In this document: piece after piece, positions 56,704 to 64,000 of the stretch
Position numbering within the stretch: position 1 is the first letter of the stretch
Layout of the letters: the number at the start of each line of letters is the position of its first letter
Assembly (NCBI GenBank): GCA_033794685.1
Contig: JARAYZ010000002.1
Source of the DNA: Lentzea sp033794685
GTDB taxonomy: Bacteria; Actinomycetota; Actinomycetes; Mycobacteriales; Pseudonocardiaceae
Reading direction: 5' to 3' (one strand)
DNA: 64,000 nt
Translations under genes and position numbers: made by a program
Notes under the pieces: model-generated
Database searches by the model: none
Told to the model about the DNA's origin: nothing
Seen by the model: only the letters and a program-made list of their open reading frames with translations

Positions 56704-58461
56704 TCAGGGCCGCCGGGAGCGGAGGCTCGCCACGGCGTCGGCCAGGTCGCCCAGCGTCGCGGAGCGCAGCACCGTGCGGACCGGCAGCGGGATCCCGAAC
56801 TCCGCGCGGATCCGCCCGGTCAGTCTGGTCGCCTGCACGGACTGCCCGCCCAGCCGGAAGAAGTTGTCGTCGACCTGCGCGGAGGGAGCGCCGAGGACGT
56901 CCCGCACCATCGCGCAGATCGCGGCCGCGCACTCGTCGGTCCCACTCTCGTCCACGTCCTGCGGCCCGCCGCTCTCCTGGTCCGGCGAGGGCAGCGCGGC
57001 CCGGTCGATCTTGCCGTTCACCGTCGTGGGGAACCGGTCCAGGACCACGACCCTGGCCGGCACCATGTGCGCGGGCAGCGTCCGGGCGACGTGGTCGCGC
57101 AGTTCGGCGGGCGCGACCGGCGCCGTGCAGGTGACGTACCCGATCACGTGTGCGTCCGCGACCTCGCCTCGCACCACGGCGACGGCGACGTCCACCTCCG
57201 GGTGCGCGGCCAGCCGGGTCTCGATCTCCCCCAGCTCGACCCGGAAGCCGCGCAGTTTCACCTGGCCGTCCACGCGGCCGCTGAAGTACAGCTCGCCGTC
57301 GGGCGCCAGCCTGCCCCGGTCGCCGGTCAGGTACATCCGGCTGCCGGGCGGCCCGAACGGGTTCGCCACGAACTTCACGGCGGTCGCTCCCGGCCGATTC
57401 AGGTAGCCGCGGGCGATCCCGCTGCCCCCGACGGCGAACTCGCCTTCCGAATCCTTTGGGCACAACCGTGTTCGCTCGTCCAGCACGTGGATCTCGTTGC
57501 CGACGAAGGGTGTTCCGATGCTGACGCGCGCGGCGTCGTGGATCGGCCCGCCGACCGTCGCTCCGACGGTCACCTCGGTCGGGCCGTAGCCGTTGAACAT
57601 CCGCCTGCCGCGCGACCACTTCCGCACCAGCGTCGGCGTGCAACTGTCCCCTGTGGACATCACGGTCCCGCCGATCAGCACGTCCTCGGCGTCAGTCTCG
57701 GCCAGCGCCACCGGCGGCAGCACGGCGTGCGTGATGTCGTGCTTGAGCAGGGTGTCCCGCAGTGGCTGGCCGGGCAGCAGGTCCTCCGCGTCGGCCATCA
57801 CCAGGGTCGCGCCGGAGAACAGGGCCAGGGACACGTCCCAGAAGGCGGCGTCGAAGCTGATCGACGCCCACTGGAGCACCCGTTCCCCAGGCGCCACACC
57901 GAAAACAGCCGCCTGGGTGGCCACCATGTCCGGCACGCCCTCGTGCGGCACGGCGACGCCCTTCGGCGTGCCGGTCGACCCCGACGTGTAGATCACGTAC
58001 ATCAGGTGGTCCGCCCGCAGTTCGGCACGTCGTTCGCGCTGCGCGACGTCGTGTCCCGGCAGTGCGGCACAGGACTGCCGGAACGCGGGGTCGTCGAGCA
58101 GGAGTTCCGGCAGTCCTGGATGCGAGACGTCCACTGTGGACGATCGCAGGAGCAGCACCGGGCGGGTTTCGGTGAGCATGAAAGACAGGCGTTCCGCCGG
58201 GTAGGCCGGGTCGAGCGGGAGGTAGGCGCCACCGGCTTTGAGCACCGCCAGGACGGCGATGATCAGGTCGTTCGACTTCGGCACCGCGACCGCGACGACC
58301 GAGTCCGGCCCGACGCCGCCGGCGATCAGCCTGCGTGCCAGCCGGTTCGCCGCGGTGTTGAGGTCCCCGTACGTCAGCGTGCTTCGCTCGTCCACGAGCG
58401 CGGGCATCGCGGCGTACCGCGCGGCGACTGACTCGAACAGCCCGGGAACCGTGTCCAGCAT
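56704..58461 (-). CDS. A-PCP didomain, probable tryptophan-loading enzyme (TioK-like)
   Basis: This 585-aa protein has a complete A domain (A3 TSGSTGTPKGVAVPH near 175, A4 FDAAFWDVS with the anchoring Asp, A5 NGYGPTEVT near 305, A7 YLTGDRGRL, A8 GRVDGQVKLRGFRVELGEIE, A10 NGKIDR near 487) and a PCP (NFFRLGGQSVQATRL near 534). By eye the pocket reads DAWVMTGVGK, so an alpha-amino acid, and an aromatic one is plausible. With the convergent P450 and the tryptophan dioxygenase nearby, tryptophan is the favoured substrate, as for TioK of thiocoraline. The start is ATG 58461 with AAGGAG seven bases before it. It follows the acyl-ligase/Cy NRPS gene by 83 bp on the same strand. Confidence 0.85.
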   Translation of the reverse strand: MLDTVPGLFESVAARYAAMPALVDERSTLTYGDLNTAANRLARRLIAGGVGPDSVVAVAVPKSNDLIIAVLAVLKAGGAYLPLDPAYPAERLSFMLTETRPVLLLRSSTVDVSHPGLPELLLDDPAFRQSCAALPGHDVAQRERRAELRADHLMYVIYTSGSTGTPKGVAVPHEGVPDMVATQAAVFGVAPGERVLQWASISFDAAFWDVSLALFSGATLVMADAEDLLPGQPLRDTLLKHDITHAVLPPVALAETDAEDVLIGGTVMSTGDSCTPTLVRKWSRGRRMFNGYGPTEVTVGATVGGPIHDAARVSIGTPFVGNEIHVLDERTRLCPKDSEGEFAVGGSGIARGYLNRPGATAVKFVANPFGPPGSRMYLTGDRGRLAPDGELYFSGRVDGQVKLRGFRVELGEIETRLAAHPEVDVAVAVVRGEVADAHVIGYVTCTAPVAPAELRDHVARTLPAHMVPARVVVLDRFPTTVNGKIDRAALPSPDQESGGPQDVDESGTDECAAAICAMVRDVLGAPSAQVDDNFFRLGGQSVQATRLTGRIRAEFGIPLPVRTVLRSATLGDLADAVASLRSRRP

Positions 58462-58544
58462 GGTCAGCTCCTTCACGAAAGCCTTGGTCCCAGCCGAATC
58501 TAGGGTTCCGCCACGGCGGCGAGCCTGCTTCCTTCCCGTTCCTT

Positions 58545-61500
58545 TCACGGCAGGGGCGCGGCCGCGAGGACGGCGGCCAGCCCGCGGATCGAGGCGTTCT
58601 CGAACAGCCGCGCCAGCGGGAGCTCGTGGCCGAACTCCGCGAACAGCCGCTGCCGGATGGCGACGACCTGCACCGAGTCCGCGCCGAGCTGGAAGAGGTT
58701 GTCCGTGACGCTGAGCCGGTCGTGCCCGAGCACCGCGGCGACGACCGCCGCGATCCGGGCCTCGGTGCCGGATGCCGGTCCGACGACCGTGGCGCCGTTT
58801 CCGGGCTCCCCCGCCAGTTCCTCGAGCCTGCGCCGATCCACCTTGCCCTGCGCGGTCAGCGGCAGCTCGTCGATCACCCGGATCCTGGTCGGCACCACGT
58901 GCGCGGGCAACGCGGTCGCGGCGAACTCGCGCACCCGGTCCGCGAGCCCGGCCGGACTGCCTGCGGCCATCTCGTGTTCGGGCGCGCTGACTCCGCCGAG
59001 CAGGCCGAGCAGCACCCGGTCGTCGTCGGCGAGGTCCAGCAGCGCCCGCACCGGCGTCTCGTCCCGCAGCAGCCCGATCTGGCACAACCCGAGCGGGCCG
59101 TCGGTGGCCGTCTCGGCCAGCAACTGGCTCATCGAGCCCGCCTCGATCAGGCAGAAGTCCGCGGCCCGCCGCCCGTACATCGGCTCGACCTCGGCCATCG
59201 GGCCGACCAGGAACACCACGAACGCGGCAGTGGAGAACGCGCCCCGGTTCATCGAGAGCTGTGCGGCGGCGGGTAGTTCGGCACCGGCCCGCACGGTGCA
59301 AAGGCGGTGTGCCAGCGGGTCGTAGTAGTACGAGCCGCCGCCCAGCCCGCTGACCCGGCCGGGCTGGACGTGGACGTACGTCCGCACCGGGTACAGCGAT
59401 CCGGCCGAGCCGTAGCGGTACTTCGGCACCGGCCGCTCGGGACCGCCGACCGCCCGCAGGCATTCGAGCAGCCGGGAGAGCTCGCTCAGCGGCACTTCCG
59501 TCGCCGCGAAACGCCGATGGCTGCGCCGCAGGTTCCACCGCAGTGCGGCCCGCTCCGGGTCCAGCAGGTCCGGCAGGTCGACCGCCGCCCCGGTGAGGCC
59601 GGTGCGGCGGCCCGGCTGGGCCAGGGTGACCGCCGCGCGCCGACCGGGATCGGTGATCACGGCGCCGAGCAGAGTTCCGTACTCGGCATCGGATTCCGGG
59701 GCCCCGGCGGGCCGTTGCGCGTGCTCGGGGACGACGAACGTGGTGAGGTGCGGGTGGTCGCGTGGCCCGGTGGCCGTGGTGACCACGCTCGTGACCGCCG
59801 GGTGCTGGGCCAGTGTCGTGTCGATCTCGCCGAGTTCGATCCGGAATCCGCCGATCTTGACCTGGCCGTCCTCCCTGCCGAGGAACTCGATCGAGCCGTC
59901 CGACCGCCACCGGCCCAGATCCCCGGTGCGGTAGAGACGTTCGCCGGTGACCGGATGCGTGATGAACCGTTCCGCGGTGCGCACCGGGTCGCCCCAGTAG
60001 CCCTCGGCCAGCCCGAGACCGGCGATGTGCAACTCCCCCGCCACCCAGATCGGACACTGCTCCAACCGGTCGTCGAGGACGTGGAACCGCTGGTTCGCCA
60101 ACGGCCGGCCGTACGGGATGGAGTCCCACTCGGGGTCGACCTCGCCCACCTCGTGGTAGATCGACCAGATGGCGGCCTCGGTCGCGCCGCCCAGCGAGAT
60201 CACCCGGCAGCCGGGTGCCCGTTCCCGCCAGCGATCGGGCAGGTCCACGGGAATCCAGTCCCCCGACCACATCGCCACCCGGACCCCGGCCAGCGCGCTG
60301 CCCTGCCGCCCGCCGGTGCCGGCGTGGGAGACGGCCATCTCCGCGATCGCGGGCACGCTGTTCCACACCGTGACGCCGTGCTCGGCCACCAGGTCCAGCC
60401 AGTGTCCCGGATCCCGCTGGGAACCGTGCCGCGGCAGGACGAGCCTGCCGCCCACGCCCAGCACGCCGAACACGTCGAACACGCTCAGGTCGAAACTCAG
60501 CGACGACAGGCCGAGCACCGCGTCGCCCGCACCGATCCCGAACCGCGCGCAGATCTCCGCACAGGTCCCCCGAGCCGCCTGGTGCGTGATGGACACGCCT
60601 TTGGGCACACCGGTGGAGCCGGAGGTGAAGATCACGTACGCCACGTCCGCCGGCTTCGCGGGCGACTCGGCGAGACGCCCGGCACGGTCACGGCACTCCT
60701 CGACGGTCACGACCCGGACCCCGTCCGGCCACTGCCGGGGAGCGTCGTCCGCCCGCACCAGCACCACCGAGCAGCCGGCGGCCGCGAGCATCTCCGCGCG
60801 CCGCCGTTCCGGCAGGTCCACGTCCACCGGCAGGTAGGCCCGGCCGGCCAGGTGGATGCCCAGCACGGCGACCACCTGGTCCGCCGACTTCGTCATCCCC
60901 ACGCCGATCAGGTCACCCGCGCCGACGTCGGGGCCCGCGAGGACCTCCGCGACTCCCGACGCCCACCACCCGAGTTCGCCGTACCGCACCGTTTCGCCGT
61001 CCGGGCTCACCACCGCCACCCGGTCCGGTTCGGCTGCGGCCCACCGCATCACGCCGTCCGCCAGCGTTCCCCGCGGTACGAGGCCGTCGGTCGCGTTCGC
61101 CCGCGCCACCACGAGTTCCGAGGCGTCGACGCGCACCTTCACCGGGCCCGACCAGGCGTCCTCGTCGACCAGACCGTCGAGCAGCCGGCAGTAGGCGTCG
61201 AACATCTCGTCCAGCACACCGGGTGACAGCGCGCCGGCCGGTGCGTCCCAGTTGAACTCCAGCGCGCCCGAGTTCTCGTACACCTGGTGGTCGAGCAGCA
61301 CCTGCGGGGTCTGGGAGATGCTCCAGGTGGTCTCGCCGAGCCAGTTCTGGCCGAGCAGCCCCGAATCCCGCCCCTGCTCGTCCCAGCCCTGTTCCCTGGC
61401 GCTGGCGAAGACGACCGGGCAGAACGGGACGTCCGTCGCCGGGCGCGCCTTGGCGAGTTCGCGCAGCACCGACACCCCGTCGAACGCGGCGTGCTCCAGA

Positions 61501-64000
61501 TCGCGCCACAACTGGCGGTGCAGCCGGTCGGCGAGCTCGGCGATGCCGGGGCGGTTGCGCAGGTCCGCTTCGAGCAGGACCACGCTGGTGAAGTCGCCGA
61601 TCAGCCCGTCGATGTCGGGATGCACCCGTTGCCTGCCGAACAGCGGCAGGTTCAGCAGGAACCGGTCGGTCGTGGACCAGCGGCCGAGCACCGTGGCGAA
61701 CGCCGCGAGCAACACGGCGGTGGGGGTGAGCTCGTGCCGCGCCGCCAGTTTCTTGATGTGCGACCAGGAATCCGCTGCCAGCCGGTGCTTCCTCCTGGTC
61801 CACCGGGCCGGCCGGACCGGGTGACGCCGCCACGGCAGTCGCGGTCCGTCGGGGAGGTCGGGCAGGCGGTCGCGCCAGTAGTCGCGGGCGGCGTCGTTGA
61901 CCGGATCCTCTTGCCGGGACAGGACGTAGTCGCGGAAGGTGATCGGCAACGGCGGCAGTCGCTCGCCGTTGTAGAGCCGCCGCCAGTCGTCGAAGAACAA
62001 CCTGACGCTCGCCACGTCCGCGATCAGCAGGTCGATGCTGATGTGCAGCCGGACCACGGCTTCGGGCAGGACCAGCGCCTGCACCGTCCACATCGGCCAC
62101 TGCCCGGCGGGCCTGATCTCGTGCGAGAGCGCCTCGCGGATGGCGGCGGCCTGTGCGCCGGCCTTCTCGGCGGACAGCGCCGAGCAATCGGTGACCTGGA
62201 AGGGAATCGGCGTGGCTGCCGGTACCGGCAGCACCCGCTGGGTACCGCTCTCCGTCACCACCGCGCGCAGCATGTCGTGCCGGCCGACCAGTTCCGCCAG
62301 CGCCGCCTCCACCCGGCCGAGGTCGAGGTCGCGCCCCTCGATCTCCAGGTACAGGTGGGTGGCGACGTCGCCGCGCTGATCACCGGCGTACCGGCCGACG
62401 AGGTAGGCGTGCTGGAGTCCGGTCAGCGGGAAGGGGTCGTGGCGGTGCTCCTGGTCGGCGCTGACGAGGCCGGGTGACTCGGCCGCCGAGGCTGCGTCGT
62501 GGCCGGTGATCAGCTCGGTGAGCTCGGTGATCGAGGAGCGCAGGAAGGTGTCCAGCGGCAGGTCCACCTGACTGTCGCGTTCGAGCGCGGTGCGCAGCTC
62601 CATCGCGCGGATCGACTCGATTCCCAGGCTCACCAACGGTTCCCGCACCGGAACGTCGGTGGCGGGGACGTCGAGCAGCACGCCGAGCCGTCGCCGCAGA
62701 TCGGCCGACACCACGTCGGCCCGCAGCGCCGGATCGACCGCCGCCAGGATGCCTCGCAGCACGGCGTTCCCCGCGGCCGGCCCTGGCTGGACCGGAGCCG
62801 GGGACCGGCCGCCGTGCAGCACTTCGAGTTCGCCGGCGAGATAGCGCTGCTGACACTGGCCGCGCTGCACCTTGCCGCTGATCGTCCTGGGAATCTGCGC
62901 CGGCGCCACCAGCACCAGGTCGTGCACCTCTACGTCGTGCGCCGCCGTCACCGCCGCCCGGATGCGACCGGCCAGCTCCGGCAACCCCACGTCCAGCACG
63001 TCCGGGACGGACTGCACGATCACCAACTGCTCTCCGGCGCCGCCGTTCACCGAGAACGCCGCCGCCGGGGCGCCGCGCAGCGCGGGATGTGCCAGTTCGC
63101 CGGTGGCCTCGATGTCCTGGGGGTAGAGGTTCCGCCCCCTGATGATGATCATTTCCTTGATCCGGCCGCACAGCACCAGTTCGCCGTCGTGCACGAACGC
63201 CATGTCGCCGGACCGGAGGTACGGGCCCTCGCCGTCGGACAGCCGCGCGCCGAAGGTCTCCTCGGTCAGTTCCGGCTGCTTCCAGTAGCCCTGGCACACC
63301 ACCGGACCACGAATCCACACCTCGCCGACCTCGTGCTCGCCCAGCCGCCGCCGGCGCCGCGGGTCGACCACGATCAGTTCGGCGTGCGGACCCGGCTGGC
63401 CGACCCCGACCAGGCGCAGCGCGCGGTCGGCCGCCTGCTCGCCGAGCACGACGACGTTGCCCCGCTCCAGTTCGGCGGCGTCGACGTCGAGCAGCAACGG
63501 CCTGCCCCTGCGTTGCCCGGTCAGGACCATGGCCTCGGTCATCCCGAAACCGGGGCACATGGTGGCGGCCCGGAACCCGTGCGGCGCGTAGGTCTCCATG
63601 AACCGAGTCATGCTGTGCGGCTGGATCCGCTCGGCGGTGTTGAGCGTGGTGCGCCAGCCGGAGAGGTCGAGATCCGCGCGCTCATCCTCGCCGACGCGGT
63701 CGACGCAGTGGTCGAAGGCGAAGTTCGGGGCGCACGACAACACCGGCCCCGGCGTGCCGGAGATGGCGCGCAGCCAGCGGACCGGGTGCCCGGCGAAGTC
63801 CTCCGGCGCCATGAACACCGCCTCGCCGCCGAGGTACTGCGACAGCATGAGGTGCACGATCATCCCGAGCGCGTGGAACGGCGAGATCCAGCTGACCACG
63901 TTGCTGCCCGGCGGGAGCTGGAAGATCGCGGCCGCCTGCGGCAGCTGGTGCGCCAGGTTGCCGTGGCTGATCATCACGCCCTTCGGCCGTCCGGTGGCGC
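58545..64000 (-). CDS. NRPS: acyl-AMP ligase-PCP-Cy-A(Cys)-Ox-PCP (5' end outside window)
   Basis: The frame is open to the right edge, so the N-terminus is missing. An acyl-AMP ligase of the FAAL type comes first (64000 to about 62830; GRIKEMIIIRGRNLYPQDIE), then a carrier (SLGIESIRAMEL near 62610). A heterocyclisation domain follows with the DxxxxDxxS motif as DLLIADVAS near 62015. An A domain has A3 TSGSTGVPKG near 60615 and pocket DLFNMSLIWK (Cys-type). A flavin oxidase domain (about 59680-58990, with RYGSAGSLYPVRTYV) is inserted between A8 and A9. A10 QGKVDRR and a PCP (LFQLGADSVQVV near 58690) end the protein. A8 reads KIGGFRIELGE, with Gly in place of the usual Arg. There is no thioesterase. 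It should load an acyl or aryl acid, add Cys, cyclise to a thiazoline and oxidise it to a thiazole, then hand it on. Confidence 0.92.
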   Translation of the reverse strand, partial: ATGRPKGVMISHGNLAHQLPQAAAIFQLPPGSNVVSWISPFHALGMIVHLMLSQYLGGEAVFMAPEDFAGHPVRWLRAISGTPGPVLSCAPNFAFDHCVDRVGEDERADLDLSGWRTTLNTAERIQPHSMTRFMETYAPHGFRAATMCPGFGMTEAMVLTGQRRGRPLLLDVDAAELERGNVVVLGEQAADRALRLVGVGQPGPHAELIVVDPRRRRRLGEHEVGEVWIRGPVVCQGYWKQPELTEETFGARLSDGEGPYLRSGDMAFVHDGELVLCGRIKEMIIIRGRNLYPQDIEATGELAHPALRGAPAAAFSVNGGAGEQLVIVQSVPDVLDVGLPELAGRIRAAVTAAHDVEVHDLVLVAPAQIPRTISGKVQRGQCQQRYLAGELEVLHGGRSPAPVQPGPAAGNAVLRGILAAVDPALRADVVSADLRRRLGVLLDVPATDVPVREPLVSLGIESIRAMELRTALERDSQVDLPLDTFLRSSITELTELITGHDAASAAESPGLVSADQEHRHDPFPLTGLQHAYLVGRYAGDQRGDVATHLYLEIEGRDLDLGRVEAALAELVGRHDMLRAVVTESGTQRVLPVPAATPIPFQVTDCSALSAEKAGAQAAAIREALSHEIRPAGQWPMWTVQALVLPEAVVRLHISIDLLIADVASVRLFFDDWRRLYNGERLPPLPITFRDYVLSRQEDPVNDAARDYWRDRLPDLPDGPRLPWRRHPVRPARWTRRKHRLAADSWSHIKKLAARHELTPTAVLLAAFATVLGRWSTTDRFLLNLPLFGRQRVHPDIDGLIGDFTSVVLLEADLRNRPGIAELADRLHRQLWRDLEHAAFDGVSVLRELAKARPATDVPFCPVVFASAREQGWDEQGRDSGLLGQNWLGETTWSISQTPQVLLDHQVYENSGALEFNWDAPAGALSPGVLDEMFDAYCRLLDGLVDEDAWSGPVKVRVDASELVVARANATDGLVPRGTLADGVMRWAAAEPDRVAVVSPDGETVRYGELGWWASGVAEVLAGPDVGAGDLIGVGMTKSADQVVAVLGIHLAGRAYLPVDVDLPERRRAEMLAAAGCSVVLVRADDAPRQWPDGVRVVTVEECRDRAGRLAESPAKPADVAYVIFTSGSTGVPKGVSITHQAARGTCAEICARFGIGAGDAVLGLSSLSFDLSVFDVFGVLGVGGRLVLPRHGSQRDPGHWLDLVAEHGVTVWNSVPAIAEMAVSHAGTGGRQGSALAGVRVAMWSGDWIPVDLPDRWRERAPGCRVISLGGATEAAIWSIYHEVGEVDPEWDSIPYGRPLANQRFHVLDDRLEQCPIWVAGELHIAGLGLAEGYWGDPVRTAERFITHPVTGERLYRTGDLGRWRSDGSIEFLGREDGQVKIGGFRIELGEIDTTLAQHPAVTSVVTTATGPRDHPHLTTFVVPEHAQRPAGAPESDAEYGTLLGAVITDPGRRAAVTLAQPGRRTGLTGAAVDLPDLLDPERAALRWNLRRSHRRFAATEVPLSELSRLLECLRAVGGPERPVPKYRYGSAGSLYPVRTYVHVQPGRVSGLGGGSYYYDPLAHRLCTVRAGAELPAAAQLSMNRGAFSTAAFVVFLVGPMAEVEPMYGRRAADFCLIEAGSMSQLLAETATDGPLGLCQIGLLRDETPVRALLDLADDDRVLLGLLGGVSAPEHEMAAGSPAGLADRVREFAATALPAHVVPTRIRVIDELPLTAQGKVDRRRLEELAGEPGNGATVVGPASGTEARIAAVVAAVLGHDRLSVTDNLFQLGADSVQVVAIRQRLFAEFGHELPLARLFENASIRGLAAVLAAAPLP

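Noticed and set aside
56704..60366. A single 1220-aa minus-strand frame joining the A-PCP at 56704 to sequence inside the acyl-ligase/Cy NRPS
   Set aside because: The upstream 630 residues are an off-frame shadow of the Ox/A region; a strong AAGGAG and ATG at 58461 mark the true A-PCP start.
1..64000. CRISPR arrays, rRNA, tRNA genes and attachment sites
   Set aside because: I looked for evenly spaced repeats, conserved tRNA arms and tRNA-end duplications and saw none; small RNAs cannot be excluded without covariance searches.

Overview
The window is about 70% G+C, with GTG and TTG starts, strong GGAGG-type ribosome sites and actinomycete-type gene families throughout. It comes from an actinomycete chromosome, most likely from the Pseudonocardiales/Micromonosporales side; the genus is an inference and is not shown by the sequence.

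Positions 1-11100 are ordinary chromosome plus debris: an AraC-type regulator remnant, a TetR-membrane protein-FAD oxidoreductase operon behind a 13-bp inverted-repeat operator, a broken integrase-type transposase, a secreted endonuclease/exonuclease/phosphatase-family protein, prfC (release factor 3), a MerR regulator, RNase J and an RCC1-repeat protein. From 11146 to 64000 (running off the right edge) lies a non-ribosomal peptide gene cluster whose core resembles the bisintercalator clusters of the thiocoraline/triostin/echinomycin type.

Cluster layout: 11146-17642 (minus strand) is a probable export/self-resistance operon encoding a DrrA/DrrB-type ABC exporter, a stand-alone UvrA-like ATPase, a thioredoxin-reductase-like disulfide oxidoreductase and a cation/proton antiporter. 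It diverges from a TioE-type regulator with two MerR DNA-binding domains. At 18548-37852 (minus) are an adenylation-carrier didomain, two large NRPSs and an MbtH protein. The two NRPSs give the line C-A*-PCP-E / C-A(Gly)-PCP / C-A(Cys-like)-MT-PCP / C-A(Val)-MT-PCP-TE, the four-residue order expected of a half-depsipeptide D-Xaa-Gly-NMe-Cys-NMe-Val. At 38204-46766 are tailoring genes (O-methyltransferase, VOC protein, two flavin monooxygenases of which one is a Baeyer-Villiger type, type II thioesterase, second MbtH, carrier protein, SDR, aminotransferase, cysteine-dioxygenase-like cupin). At 47037-49501 are two Tat-exported proteins, including a vanadium haloperoxidase-type protein, that look like an inserted pair. 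At 49530-58461 are a TioN-like adenylation domain interrupted between A2 and A3 by a methyltransferase, a carrier protein, a thioesterase with a Cys nucleophile, tryptophan 2,3-dioxygenase, a winged-helix regulator, a P450 and a second A-PCP didomain. This group fits making an aromatic acid from PCP-bound tryptophan. At 58545-64000 is an acyl-AMP ligase-PCP-Cy-A(Cys)-Ox-PCP protein that should build a thiazole.

What looks new is the combination. The quinaldate-type chromophore genes sit next to a thiazole-forming starter module. The first adenylation domain of the assembly line has lost its catalytic residues, so its PCP must be loaded from outside. Three kinds of interrupted adenylation domain occur together. 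One free carrier protein appears to be the remnant of a duplicated A-PCP gene together with its divergent promoter. Together these suggest a bisintercalator-like peptide with an unusual thiazole-extended or otherwise modified chromophore and an in-trans-supplied D-residue.
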